The notes under the pieces: model-generated
Told to the model about the DNA's origin: nothing
The model's database searches: none
The model's input: only the letters and a program-made list of their open reading frames with translations
Part shown: positions 38,001-50,548 of the stretch, one piece after another
Position numbering within the stretch: the first letter of the stretch is position 1
Layout of the letters: every line of letters begins with the position of its first letter
Position numbers and translations under genes: made by a program
Assembly (NCBI GenBank): GCA_009741485.1
Contig: CM019214.1
Span: forward strand, 5,760,509 to 5,824,508
DNA from: Malurus cyaneus samueli
Lineage: Eukaryota > Chordata > Aves > Passeriformes > Maluridae
Reading direction: 5' to 3'
DNA: 64,000 nt

Positions 38001-38369
38001 AATTCCAATGCCAATAGGGACACAGTAAAATCTAGCTAGGACATCAATGATCAGTTTTGTACACTGGAGCCAAACAATTTTGCTCCCCACTAGAAACCAG
38101 GCTGCAGAAGAAATATAGTGAAGTCCCAGTGGTACACAGACTTATACCAGATGGGAAATTCTACCAGCTTTTTTAGGCTTAGAGCTTTCAGTATGTCTCA
38201 TTTAGGCTTGGATATAAGCCTTCAAAATATTTCCTTAATCTGCTCCTAAATTGATTTTTCCTTTTGTATAGGACCTTTTAAAGACTTTGGAATGGGTGAA
38301 ACATTATGTGAATTCTTCCCAATAGGATACATATTTTTATATCTATATTTAGTATTACATCATATAACA
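35095..38369. other. Unique AT-rich DNA, no gene seen
   Basis: No gene or interspersed repeat recognised. 36170-36400 is a smooth unique stretch without low-complexity sequence; its 96-codon frame begins at TTG, so it is not taken as coding. Confidence 0.5.
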
Positions 38370-38459
38370 TTAGTAGTAGTAGTAACAGTAGCAGCAGTGC
38401 TAGTAGCATTATTATTATATTATTTATTATTATTATTATATTATTTATTATTATTAATT
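38370..38459. repeat. Compound (TAG)n-(ATT)n microsatellite
   Basis: TAG/CAG-type triplets (38370-38406) pass into ATT triplets with TATT interruptions (38407-38459). The ATT part contains two successive near-copies of an 18 to 21-base block, so it has grown by block duplication as well as by slippage. Confidence 0.9.
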
Positions 38460-39457
38460 ACCACCAATAATGCATTTCTTTAATTTTTTTAATCTTTATA
38501 TATATACAAACTTATTTGTAAATACATATATATATGTGTGTGTGGTAAACTGTGTGCACGTGTATTTATATACAGGATATATATCTCCATGTGCACTAAT
38601 ATTTTTAACTCTAGAAAACAACCATGCATATATCCATATATATATATACACAGATATTAGGGCCCTCAAAGTTCTTTGTCTCAGAAAGTGTGTTAAAGCA
38701 GACACACAATTCCTTAGGCTTCCTGTGGCAGCCTAAATTACACCCAATACATGATGAGAGAGTTGATATTACATACATTTGTGACATGAAAAATCACAGC
38801 CTTCTGGGGCTCTGAAGGAAAAACACCAGATTTTTCTTTTGTGTGTTCATGGTATTTAAGTGTAAGTATATGGAATTTCTCAAAAAAAAAAGTGTAAACA
38901 TTAGAAGGTAGAAGACTGACTTTTACAGAAGAAAGTTATTTCTAACAACAAAACATTTCATTTTCTTCCATTTTTATTTCTAAACAGCTAATACCGTAAA
39001 ATAGTAGTGAATTTCAAAATAATCGTAATAATAACATACAATGTAAACCCTTTTGGATAAAACACGTCTTTTAGATAAAATCTACCATCTGAGAGACTTT
39101 CAATTAGATACAAGTGAGTTATTTTACATTATATTTTAATGTGATCCATGAAAAAAGATTTTTTTTCATAAATAAAAAGATATTAAATTAAAATAAGTGT
39201 ATGATAATAAACAATGGTTTGGGTGAATGTTCTGCTCTATCACATGTATGTATGTACTTATCTGAGAACTTAATTTTAAAAGTATTTTCTAACAATTAAT
39301 TAAAATATTTTTTAAAAGGTAAAAATCCAGAATAAAAACCAATTGAATTAAAATAATGCATAAATCCTTATTAAAATGTTCCTTGAAGAACAAAAATATA
39401 TTAGTTACTTTTCCCTATATTTGACTTTTATGTCCAAGAGAATTAACTAATACCACA

Positions 39458-39460
<3 letters not shown>
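38460..39460. other. AT-rich DNA with TA/TG microsatellite bits, no gene seen
   Basis: Short (TA)n and (TG)n runs lie near 38497-38545 and 38627-38650. Nothing else was recognised. Confidence 0.5.

Positions 39461-39494
<34 letters not shown>
39461..39494. repeat. Poly(A) tract, 34 bases
   Basis: The longest uninterrupted A run of the window, followed by GAAAGAAAAGGG. No processed gene copy was recognised upstream. Confidence 0.92.
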
Positions 39495-39496
<2 letters not shown>

Positions 39497-39934
39497 AAGA
39501 AAAGGGATGCACCTGCAATCATAATTTCCTTACATTCAATTTTAAAATATATGTCTTTGTTCACCACTTCACAAACTCAAGTAAGAACAGAAATTGCCAT
39601 CTATCACTGGCAGTAAATAGGTTCATTGGTCTCGTGACCTGTTCATGTTGTGACAGGACTTTTTTGGCTCAAACCAGACAATCAATGGCACCAACTCGGT
39701 TTCCACACATGATAAACATCCTTAGTGCCTAAACCTCATGGAATAAAGAAAACTCTCTGATCACAGGAGATGCAAAGAAAGTTTGGCTGCTACTCTGGTT
39801 ATTCCACATGTTTTTATATATGAAATATTCTTAATTTTCTCAGTATCCATCCTGAGGCTTCCTCAATTTTCCAGTGTTTTTTTTTTTTTCCTCCTAACAA
39901 ACCAGATTTGCTTTGTGGACAACTGCTGCTGAAG
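39495..39934. other. Unique AT-rich DNA, no gene seen
   Basis: Nothing recognised between the A tract and the left target-site duplication of the solo LTR. Confidence 0.5.
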
Positions 39935-39939
39935 GAGTT
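39935..39939. repeat. Target-site duplication, left copy
   Basis: GAGTT directly before the LTR, repeated exactly at 40471-40475. A 5-bp duplication fits ERVL-like or ERV1-like integration. Confidence 0.85.
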
Positions 39940-40470
39940 TGTCATGGTTTTACTCGGTCCGATTTTTTGGTGATGGGGGGATGGGACCAAGAAACCACAA
40001 AGATGGCTCCTGTGAGGAAGTTCTAGAAACTTTCTCCTTCTTCTCCAGCAAAAGGAGCCCTACCCCCTGTGTTTTAGAGCCAATCCATCGTGGCTCTGAG
40101 GTTGATGGACGGGCTGATCATCAGGCCTGGGCCAATTGCACAGGTTGGTTACACCTCTGTGATGATGTATTGTCCTGTACTTAAGAAGAATTCAAAACAA
40201 GATAGGGCGGCCGCCATGTAGCTTTAAGGTTGTTAGTATGTAGTTTTAGTATCATGCACTGGGGAAAAACAGAGCAGGAGGGTGAGGAGATGTAAGAAGA
40301 AAAATGGAGACCGAAGATCACAGTAAGGAGAAGATCGGATGGGTTGCTGTGCTGTTGCTATGGTTCTCCAACATGGAGAAAATAAGTGTTCTCGAAAGGA
40401 CTATTTCATCAATGAGAGAACGTCGTGGGTGCAGTGCTTTTGGTTTTCAGCACAGTCCAAAGCCACGACA
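39940..40470. mobile_element. Solo LTR, 531 bp, relatively young
   Basis: The element starts TGTCATGG and ends CCACGACA; these ends are inverted complements at seven of eight bases. It is bounded by a perfect 5-bp duplication, so both edges are certain. It carries about ten CpGs, including a GCGGCCGC octamer at 40207-40214, in a CpG-poor surrounding. Methylated CpGs decay with time, which suggests a recent insertion. No canonical AATAAA was found on the plus strand, so orientation is left open. No gag, pol or env flanks it, so the locus was reduced to one LTR by recombination. The start resembles songbird ERV LTRs, but the family name is not known to me. The 81-codon frame inside (39939-40184) is not a gene. 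Confidence 0.88.
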
Positions 40471-40475
40471 GAGTT
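40471..40475. repeat. Target-site duplication, right copy
   Basis: Exact second GAGTT directly after the terminal CA of the LTR. Confidence 0.85.
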
Positions 40476-42910
40476 CCACTTGATGTCTTGAGAAACAGCA
40501 CACTTGAGTAAAGAGCTAATCTTGGATTCCAATCCATCTCTGGGGAACTCAGGACCAGTTCCAGCTGTCACTGGTGAGCAAGGTGGAAAATAGGATATAG
40601 TGTCTGATAACAGTCACATGATGAACAGAAAGTGCTTGATGTCACTACCAGAACACTCTGTTACACACTGCAGGGCTGCAGTCTGCAATATCACATCAGG
40701 GATTGCGTGACGAAGGGGAAATGGAAAGGGGATTGTCAGTCACTGCCAAGAAAGTTACCTGAGAGGTGCTTTTGGCTCAGGCAACACTCTTGGTCTTGAA
40801 TAATTGATAAGTTATTTTCTTCCAGTCTGACAAACTTTGAGTAATGGCTTTTAGTTTAAGAAGATTTTTTTTTTGCTCTCTGAAGAAGCACAGAGTTTAT
40901 AAATACAGAGAGAAGGTGTTGTAACAAGTAGTTCTCTGCTTCAGTTCAGAGTTAGTCATTTTCATTTGAGAAAAGTACTGAACAGAAGTCCATGAATAAA
41001 GTTTTCCTTCACATACAATAATAGTCACTTCTGGAGAGATTAGGTGCCTGAGGTTCCAACTATATACAAATATTCCTTATTTTACCCCAGGAAGAAGCCT
41101 AAAGTTCACTTTATACAGCTGAGCATTTGGCCTGGAGATGCGGAGGTGGAGGTTTTAAAGCTTCAGTCTTAACTTCCTTAAGGCTATGACTTCAGCTCCG
41201 AGAATAATGAATTAACAAATACATTCTGAATCCTGGAGAAGCAGGAGTATCTCAGAGGATTCTCCATGACACAGGTGAAAAGAAACTTTCTTATTTCTCT
41301 GGGAACCAAGAGTAGGGAAATTAGAAGAATTTATGACTTTGAAGACATATAACTTTTTTTCTTACCTAATCCTAATCTTTTTCTTCATTGGGTGATATGG
41401 AGTTGTGATATGCCCTTAATACTTTTTCTTGTGCAGCAGCAATGAAGGAAGCCTTCTTTCCTGGATGGTAGTTACAACAGGAATGCAAACATGGATGCTA
41501 TGGTTCTCATGAGATGAACTTATCTTTCAAAAAGAATAAAAGTTTGAAGGTTTTTTTTTTAATTTTTTTACGTGTTTCAGCAATGCATCGTTGTTTTTCT
41601 GAAATCAAAATATAAACATTACTGACCAGTAAGCATCAACCTGCTCCAAGTGCTTCACAGCCTATCCCAAAATTTTAGTTACATGAGATCATCTGCCATG
41701 GATCTATTTTGTATATTTTCCTCGAATGAGTGGTTTGATGAATAAAGCATAAAATGTTTTCTAAAATTCAACTTCTCTAAAATTGCAATTATCATTTAAC
41801 TACAGCAGCTATGGGTATTTTATTTTGTAAACATTTCTCATTGTTTTTCAGTTATACAGCATTAACTTATGCAGATATGGCCACTATTCTAACCAACAAT
41901 TTTTATTAATCTGGATTTCATTTTGGGAGTTCTCTCAAACTTCTGATTCTCTCTGCTTATTGTGCTTGCTTGAGATCTTGCTGATTGTTTGAATCAACAT
42001 TTTATGTTGATTTATATTTTATTTTATATTCCTCTTCCTGATCAGAGCTGTTAATTGACATGCAACTGATATTCAGCTATTGATAACAATTGCCTCCAAA
42101 AAAAGTAAGGGTTCAAGCAACAAATAAAATTGGTGATAGCATTTATATGAAACAGGAGGCTTCTTCACTGTGGGAAATATGTCAAACACCCTGTGTGGAG
42201 AATGAGTATAAAAGGTATCCTGAAGTTGGAGAGAGCACATTCCCTGGTGACCTTTAGGACATTTCTATATCCCAGCCTTTGCTCCTTGGAGGGCCGAGCC
42301 CATCCCAGGCACAGGGAAAGCATCACCAACATTGTCAGGGCTTTCTAAACTATAATTTCTCTTGTATATATTATTTTTGGCAGCTTTTAACATCTACCTG
42401 GTTAAGAATTAATAGGGAAAAATCAATATTACTGATTTAATTTCAAACTTTATAAACATGAACTGATAGCAAAATAGACGTGATTTAATGGATTTGACAA
42501 ATATTTAACCTATATATTCAAATTAGTTACCTGTGCATAGCCATTAGAGTATCTATTATACAATAAGTGCTTGAAAGAAAAACAGCAAACTCTATGAAGG
42601 AAAGTTTGCAGATAATGAGAAAAATACATGTTTAAGTATTTAATCTGTTTTAACATGAGTTCAGGTTTACTTTTTTTTCCCTCAATATTCCTTGAACTCT
42701 GCTGGCAAACTTTAAGAAACCTCAAAGAAATGTAAACAGAACTAAAACCAATTCTTCCATGCAATTCACACCTCCCAAGATTTTGTACACATCACTTAGA
42801 CTTCTGTGCACTGTGTAAAAGCAGGTAGCTGCAGGGTTCTCTGTAGATCATTTTAAATTGTGATGTTTTTCAAAACACACTGAAACATTTCCTTACTACT
42901 GGCTTGCAAA
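40476..42910. other. Unique AT-rich DNA, no gene seen
   Basis: No gene, RNA or transposon recognised. Confidence 0.5.
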
Positions 42911-42936
42911 ATTCATTCATTCATTCATTCATTCAT
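42911..42936. repeat. (ATTC)n microsatellite
   Basis: Six and a half perfect ATTC units. Confidence 0.92.
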
Positions 42937-43898
42937 ATACTATATGTACTTATACTAAATTTACATAGCCATGAAAGTGAAAATAAAGTAATTAAAACCC
43001 CAATTATTTTGCAATTATTAAAACAATTTATTGCTAAGGAGATGTGTTTTTAAAAGGTTGAGTGCACGTGGTGTTGGTATATTCTGCCTGAGGCTCTGAA
43101 AATGCTTTTTGGACTTTAATGCTTCCTTACAAGACCGAGACAGTAAATTGTTTTCCTCATTTTGTTACAAAGGAAACACACTAAAAAGATCTCTCTATTA
43201 GAATACAGAACTATTGCATTACAGAAACTTTTTATTTTTTTTCCCCCCTTCACCTGGGAAGTTGTTATTTTGGCCACTTCTGGTACTTTATATAGGTTTT
43301 CATGCAGAAATAGCATAAATAGAGCTTCATGATTCTGTTTGATTCTATTGCCTTTCTCATGTATCTTTTCAAGAAATTTTACTGTCAATGAATAAAAATA
43401 CACTTCTTTTTTTTTTTTTTTAAAGCAGAAATAGCAAATCACCCCAACATCACAAAAGACTTTTCAGAAGGAAACAACTGTGACAACACATGAACTTTCC
43501 TTGTTGCTGTCTTTTCAACAATGTTATAAAAACCTTTCCTCCTTAACTGAGGAAACTTTAACACATTCTATATAACAGAATTATAATTTTATATCTTCTA
43601 GTTTTTAGCTGCAAGTACAAGGGAAAGAAATCATAATCTCTGAGCTCTGAGAAATGATGGCAATTGACTTTATTTTAATGTCTAAGAATTTCAGCCATGT
43701 AGCAGACCATTATCATTGCAGACTACAACACTCACAGTCGATCCTTATCTTGATGTTCTTAAATCTATAATATACACTTAAGATGAGAGGCGACAGACTG
43801 TTATAGGCAGATGGAAAAATGCAAGGGAAAATGAGATGATGGCATTAAAAACAGAAGTATTCTCATATTGTTTATATATTTTCCAAATTTCATCACAG
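42937..43898. other. Unique AT-rich DNA, no gene seen
   Basis: Contains a 15-base T run (43407-43421). Nothing else was recognised up to the candidate exon. Confidence 0.5.
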
Positions 43899-44020
43899 CC
43901 AAGGAGAGCATTAAGGCAGATTTTGAAGGAGAATGCTTACATAGCTCTGTGGAAGTTCTTTCTAGCAGCAAGGACAGCACAAAAGAAAGCTGAAAATTCT
44001 TTCTTGATAACTTGCACCAG
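43899..44020 (+). other. Candidate internal exon (122 bp), product unknown
   Basis: The segment is preceded by a pyrimidine-biased tract ending TTTCATCACAG (AG at 43897-43898). It is followed by a full-consensus donor, CACCAG/GTAAGTGAAG (GT at 44021-44022). One of three frames is open across its whole length: it starts CCA AGG AGA, has about 40 lysine- and alanine-rich codons, and leaves two bases for the next exon. No known protein family was recognised, and the other two frames contain stops. It may be an exon of an unannotated long non-coding RNA, a coding exon with its partners outside the window, or a chance pairing of splice-like sites. In 64 kb of AT-rich DNA some chance pairs are expected, so confidence is low. 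Confidence 0.25.
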
Positions 44021-45535
44021 GTAAGTGAAGCATTTATCTGACAGAAAAAAGAAATTATCTGAAATAGGTTAAATTTGGATTAGCCTACAAGTCTAGATGG
44101 AGCCAACTATCCATAAATGAACACAGAGAATAAGACCTGCAAAAGAAATAGAAGGAAACAAGTAATAAGATGGATTTAAATGACAGCACAAAAGGATCAG
44201 ATTCTAAATGAGAAAATAGAGAACCTTGTGCCCAGTGGATCACATCCTACTCAAGAGTCTAAAAATAAGGACTCCATCTCATATCAGTCTCATCATTTCC
44301 CATATTCTAAATTTTTGAAATTTCCAGGCAGATGCAGACTTGCTTTGCTCATAGCCTTCACCAACCAGATGAAAATCCACTCTGAATTGAAAGGCAAGAT
44401 ATGTGAGCTTCTCACTCCCTCTGCCAGGAGTGGCTGCATTTCTGGCTGACATTCAAATAACCAGTGCTGGCATCCATCAGAGGAGCTGGTATTATGCTTC
44501 TTCTGAAGATTTTCTTCACGTCATAGAAGTTCTGACTGCCTTAGGTCCACGTTGCATTGTCCTTGGTATTTGGTTTTGCTTGGAAAATAGTTGATTGGTA
44601 ACCAATATCAGCACTCAATCCAAAGCATGTATGTTCTTTTCCCATCTCTCCAATGGCAGGTAATAAAAAAATCAGTTTTTTCACCACCTGTCAGAGGTGA
44701 AGGGTTTGACTTGATTTAGAGATGGAAAGATGGATCACTGTAGATGAAACATTTCTAATTCTTAGTAGGTGACAGTGCTTCCTTGAGTTCCTATGGAGTT
44801 ACTAGTTTGGTATAAATGCAGGAAAGAACTATCTGCCAAATCATAGATAGTGGTTCCCACAGAATGTAGTGGATGTCCCACTTGACAGCTGAAAGTGAAT
44901 TTAGCTTTCTTTCCACAATGTTAATAAATACACTTTGTACCTGTTTCTCTCTTTCATTCTTTTTCACTGATTTCCTCAAACTGATTAGTTTGACAAACAG
45001 GAAAATATTATTTGGACCTTCTCTGAGGTCACTGTGAGGGGAACGGAAGAACATTTGGGCAACCTGAGAATATTACCAAGTGAAAGACCATCCTTGTGTT
45101 GGAAGCAGAGCAGAAGATGCTTTGAGTCCCAAACACTGTTCTACAAAAGCAGGTGCTGCCATGAAACCACTTACAAGTGAAAATCAGGTTAAAGGGAGCT
45201 GAGAGGCTCATGGAGAGAGGATGAGATGAAAAAGTGGAGGGTTGTAAACAAAACAACCACATTAACCCGTAAAGATGACCCACCACTAATTAAATGCTTA
45301 GAAAGTTTACCCAGTTCTGTTCTTTAAAAAAAACCAAACAAACTCTATGGAGCAACACAAAATTCAGATTTAAACATATGGGCACACAGAAACACACAAA
45401 CAAAGATGGCAAATGAGGGAACAGAGTTCATAAGGCTTTCACAGTGTTTGTTGGCTGACTATTTAATTTATTCATATGTGTGAGAATAAAGATGCCTGGT
45501 CAGCAGCACAAAGTGTTATTTTTCAAATATTGAGT

Positions 45536-45590
45536 ACATAATTTAATTTAATTACCAAAAATTTAATTTACCATTAATTTAATTTAAGTG
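45536..45590. repeat. (TTTAA)n-like imperfect repeat
   Basis: Recurrent AATTTAATTTAA units separated by ACCA spacers. Confidence 0.6.
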
Positions 45591-47556
45591 CACGTTTGGT
45601 AGAAATATCAATAAGATTGACTTACAGTAGAAAACATAAAGCAAAGTTTATGCTTTAGAAATGTTTAATTTATGATCATCACTGTCTCTGAAATGTTTAT
45701 TTACATTGGCACTTTTCATTATAAAGCAATAGATATATATAGCTAATGCTAAGCATTCATGATACTGCTAATGTTTAAACATTTAAGTAACTTCCAATTT
45801 TACTTGCTTTTTTTGAAACTCTATTAGATGTTTTTGAATACAAAAGCATAACCCATTAACTCACACTATGGTACTCTGACTAATTCAAAGAACATAAAAA
45901 TTGTCTGTGCTTTATGCATCTAGTTCTGCTTGTATCTTAAAACAAGGGAATTGTTCTTGCACTCCAGAGGGTCATGGATGCTAAGAAATGTTTTCTTGTT
46001 TCTGCCTTTATTGAAACTTCTAGTGAGAAAACTTTTATAGAATTGAAGATTTTACAATTTTAATTATGAAAATATCTCTTCAGAAAGGAAAAGCCCATGC
46101 TTTGTTACTGTATTGTTCTTTGGACAATAAACCTGGAATCCCCAAATTCTTCTTTAAAGTGGCAATTTGGATATTTAAGAGCCAGAAGGAGTTTATTACT
46201 GTCTTGGTCTGCAGATAAGGTGCTGTTAACCTGAGCTTAGGTTTTCATGCATGTTTCATGGTGAGAAGAGCTTCTTATTTTTTGGAGTGGCTAAGAAAAT
46301 TGCACACACCATCTTGCATCAATATTAATAGGAAAAATGTATGAAAGGAATAAATTGAAGTTTGCAGGTGAAACTACAGAAATCAAATGAGCCCAAAGGT
46401 GCAATTTATATGAACAGCTTGTTTTTGATACTAAAACGAGAGTTTGCCAACCACTCCAATGGATTTCTTCTAAGAAAGGTGGATCAACTTAAATTTTATC
46501 TCTATTCCTTCACACTGGGCTTCTTCCATTATCTTTTCTAGCATTCCACAGCTGACATCAACCCTTCTTGGTAAAGAAGTTCTACAGGATTCTTACACGT
46601 TCCTCTTTTTCCACCCTTTTCCACTCAGCTCTCCTTAACTTCCTGTCACAGCATGAGACTGATGTGAGATTTTTTTAAGAGAATTTACCTCGAGTTAGTC
46701 TCTTCTGCCATAAAGGGATGGTAAACCTTGCTCTAAGGCTTCCTTACGGGCAGCTACACCCCACTGTTAGAACGTGTTGGTCTCTTTCCACTGACTGCAA
46801 CATTGGGTTTTTTACACACAAACTTCCAGACTCTGAGATCCAGGGGCAAATTTCAGTCCATGTTTTCCTAGAGCAAGATTTTCTAGGTTTGCTTTCCCAT
46901 TGGCACCTTTCTTAACTGTTTCTTCAGGAGGCTAGCTGAAGGATGAGGCATGGTGTCTACACAGCCTTTTTGGCAATATCTGTGGGTTCTGTGCAGCAAA
47001 CAATAAACTCAGGTTATTCTTCTTGAATACAAATCACCTTGGGGCTTGTCCAGAGGGGATAGATATCCCTATGCTGGAAAGCAGCAGCTCTTCAGATTAT
47101 TAACATGAGTTAGATAAATAGATCTGCAATTTAAGAACAAATTACCTAAATAAGCAATGGAGAAAAAACAGGTAGCTGCAGAGATGGAGAGGAAGAAGTT
47201 ATTCAAAATGCTCTATGCTGCCTTTGAAAAGTTTTTGACTCATAAGGGAGAGGAGGCACCTTAACAGCAGAACAGAGCAGGGATGAAGAGATATCCAAAA
47301 TCCTTCTGAGCTTTGAAGAAACAGCCCACAGCACATCCACTGGTAAGAAGGATGGGTGAAAAAAATGTGTGCAAAATACGTGGTGAAAGAGATTTGAGCT
47401 TTTCTTACAATAATATGGTGTATTACTGACCAAGAATAAACAGTGCTTTGTCATCTTCCCTCAGGACCAGACACAAATCTGTGACATTACTCTGTACATC
47501 ATGAAAAGAAGATAGATAGATATAGAGGGTTTGTCTTCTGTGCTAATGTTTCTGGC

Positions 47557-47573
47557 TTTTTTTTTTTTTTTTT
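47557..47573. repeat. Poly(T) tract, 17 bases
   Basis: Uninterrupted T run. Confidence 0.9.
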
Positions 47574-47706
47574 CTAAACTGTGAAAAAAAAATCATCCTC
47601 TTCAGTGAGGATAAAACTCATTACAAAAAAAAAAAATAATGTTCTTGAGCATTAACATGAATAATAATTTAAATGCTAAACAACAGTGGATTTTGACCTC
47701 ATATGT

Positions 47707-47727
47707 AAAAAAAAAAAAAAAAAAAAA
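47707..47727. repeat. Poly(A) tract, 21 bases
   Basis: Uninterrupted A run. Confidence 0.9.
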
Positions 47728-48061
47728 GCTTTAAAGAACAGTATTTATTAGTATGACAAGATAGTGCACATTCTCAGCGGTAAAATGTGTTATTATCTAG
47801 TCAATGTAATTGAAGAATAAAGACTTCTATTGATTACTGAAATGTAAAGACCAAGATTCCATGAAAAGAAAATTTCAAGCCCTAATTGGAATAATGAAAT
47901 ATGAAAGGTAAACTGTGCTATCAGAGTAACAAGCAGGGATTTTTCCTTTCTCGTTCTCTGTTGTGTTGCAGTCAACACCACATAGACACACACAGGTGCC
48001 GAGAAGGCCAAGAGCAGCTCATCTTGAGTGCCATCACATGGCACCTGCAGGACCAGAAAAT

Positions 48062-48181
48062 GTGGAGAGGTGGCACTTGGGGACGTGTTTTAATGGTGGA
48101 CTTGGCAGTGCTGGGGTAAAGGTTGGACTCAATGATCCTAAAGGTGTTTCTTTTTTCCATCTTAAATGATTCCATGATCCT
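48062..48181 (+). mobile_element. CR1 LINE 3' end fragment, + strand
   Basis: Follows a CR1 3' end of a different subtype from those at 16 and 35 kb. It has GAGAGGTGGCACTTGGGGAC, a TTAATGGTGGACTTGGCAG block, AAAGGTTGGACTCAATGATC, CCTAAAGGTGTTTC and a tail AAATGATTCCATGATCC. It is about 120 bp and 5' truncated. Confidence 0.88.
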
Positions 48182-50109
48182 AAAGCACCATCTAGCCCAG
48201 AGCTGAGAAAAGAACAAAGTAAGGATCTGTGCTTTGTTTCAAACTTGTTCTCTGTATGTCTCTTCTTGTTTCATCATTGGTTTCTAGAGTACAATTCTTC
48301 CTCCCTGAGAGTTAACATCTAATTTCTTGACAGTATAAAAAATATACTCTCATAAAATTTATTTCAGTTTTGTTGGCCTTCTTGACAGACTTTAAACTTG
48401 CCAGACAGTTAACCTACTCTTTCCAATCTCCTTCATGAAACAGAGAAAGAGCGATCCAAACATTTCTACTGCCTTTTTTTGTTTTTTAAGCGAAAAGAAG
48501 TCTTAAGCATTCCCAAATGTTCTGGTACACATATCCATTGATCTCATGTTTTCTGAAATGCAGAGGCAGCACAGCACAAAGCTTCAAGCAGACATTGGTC
48601 TTGCTTCATTGCTATCCAGCTCCAAGAACTCTGGACCAGAATAAACACAAGGGTGATTTGAACAGACACTTTCATTTATAATCCACCTCTTTAAGTTCAG
48701 CAGTATGGTATTCATACGAGGCCAGAATCTATGCATTGAAATCCATATTACTATGTACAGAAAAGTGGATTTGTGCCTATAAGTTGTCTTTAACTTTTGC
48801 TGCTTGAAGAGATTGTAATTTGCTAAATGCATCCACCACTACTGAGGTGAAATACAATTGTCCTGAGATATTTGTTTGGCTAAATGGAAAAAGGTTTCTT
48901 TTATCAGTGAAGATACAGTCACAAACACTAGGAAAGCTGCAGCTACAATCTTAACACATGTTCATGTGTGTTTCAATTATCCTGTCTATTACTGGTTGTG
49001 CTGAATGACTTAAATGCAATTAATAGATCACATAATCTGCTCAGGTTTTCACATTTCTGTCTGCACTTGAACTACATTTGTAATTAGCACATTTTATGCA
49101 AGTTTCATATATGAAATTATTATATTAATACTGAAATTATAGCATTACTTTTCACTCAACAAGATCACACCTGAATTTTGTTCTTACCCTGTTCCTATTA
49201 CCCAAGAGTATTCCAGTCTCAAAACCAGGGAAAAATAAGACTGTCTGTGAAGGCAATTGGACACAAAAATTGTTTGCACAAAAGCATTTTGCTTATGTCT
49301 AAGCCTAGGAAAATTTAAACTTATCCTTTCTATTAATGCTAACCAGGTAACATAACTCTATCTCATGGTTACATGTCTAAATAAATAACAGTAAATCTAA
49401 GAAATATGATCTTGCAAAAAGTGCATAGAAACCACTTTCAATTATTCTGCAAAACAGGTGTTGTTATCTTAGTTTTCAAATGTACTGACTTAAGCAGGGA
49501 AAGTTTTATTAATAATGCATTCTACCTTCATAAATTTTATACTAATTTTTCAGTTATCTCCATATATTAAGAGCATAGGAAAAGCTTACAAGAAAAGAAG
49601 ACCCCTCAGGAAAATAAACTTTACATACTTAGCAAATGTATCTGAGAATTTTGAATTCATGCTTGTGATATGTGTTATTACATCTGCTTAGGCAGCAGTT
49701 AAAATCTAATTAATCTTTAATTGCAATCATGAGAGAAAGCAGAAAATTTAAACTGTTTGGCCAATGGTGGCCTTCTGTCAGATTTAGGTATGTCTGTTTT
49801 TAAAGTGCTTGTTATTGTTTTTTTTAATCTGTTGTTGTTCTTTCCACTGAAAAATTATCACACTGATCCATGAATAATTTTTACATTTTCTTTTTTCTTT
49901 TCTTCCTTCTGACTTTTAGTTACACTGTTGTTGCCACCAAATACATAAGGGATGTGTGCACATAGGAGCCACACACAGGAATAGGAAACAAGCAGTTAGC
50001 CAGCATAATCTGTATTTTTTTGTTATTCACTTAAACAAAGCATTTTGTGACGTTTTGATTTGAAGTAAAACTTGTTGCTATAATCTCAACCACTCTTTCT
50101 TTTCTTTTT
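48182..50109. other. Unique AT-rich DNA, no gene seen
   Basis: No gene or repeat recognised. Segments near 49000-49130 and 49680-49770 are rich in homeobox-type AATTA motifs, but this is not evidence on its own in such AT-rich DNA. Confidence 0.45.
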
Positions 50110-50164
50110 AACCAGGTTTAAAATCAAATTGATTTTTTTTAAACCAGGTTTAAAATCAAATTGA
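50110..50164. repeat. Local duplication, two exact 23-bp copies
   Basis: The same 23 bases, beginning AACCAGGTTTAAAATC, occur at 50110-50132 and 50142-50164. They are separated by nine bases, TTTTTTTTA, giving a 32-bp period. The copies are identical, so the duplication is recent or under constraint. Confidence 0.92.
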
Positions 50165-50548
50165 GAAGTACCAAGCTCTTGATATTGGTTAAATTGTGGG
50201 TATTTTGTTGTTTTCATTTTAAAATTTAATTTTTCTAGAATGTACTGAAACATGAAATGACCCTTATATAAAGTAATGGTGTGTAGTTACAATGTACTGG
50301 ATATCTATTTAATTGATCTTCAAACCTTGATCTGGGTCTATGGTGAATTCCCAAAAATGCAACTACAATGAGACAATGTGGAGAATAATTGCCCATAATT
50401 TAAAGCCAACAACTCCTTTAGAAGTTCTCTGGCATTTTCTTTCACCCACCACCTTGTTTCCTACTTATAAATACAGCAATTTTACCTCTGTGAATGTTCA
50501 CAAGAACAACTTGGTAGCACCTGTCCAATAGCAGCCAGTACTGGTATT
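50165..50548. other. Unique AT-rich DNA, no gene seen
   Basis: Nothing recognised between the two small duplications. Confidence 0.5.

Larger units (their letters stand above)
44021..48061. other. Unique AT-rich DNA, no gene seen
   Basis: No gene or transposon recognised. Local repeats are an ATTTA-type tract at about 45536-45590, a 17-base T run (47557-47573) and a 21-base A run (47707-47727). Confidence 0.5.

Noticed and set aside
42911..42936. Regular repeats considered as a CRISPR-like array
   Set aside because: Simple ATTC microsatellite without spacers, in vertebrate DNA.
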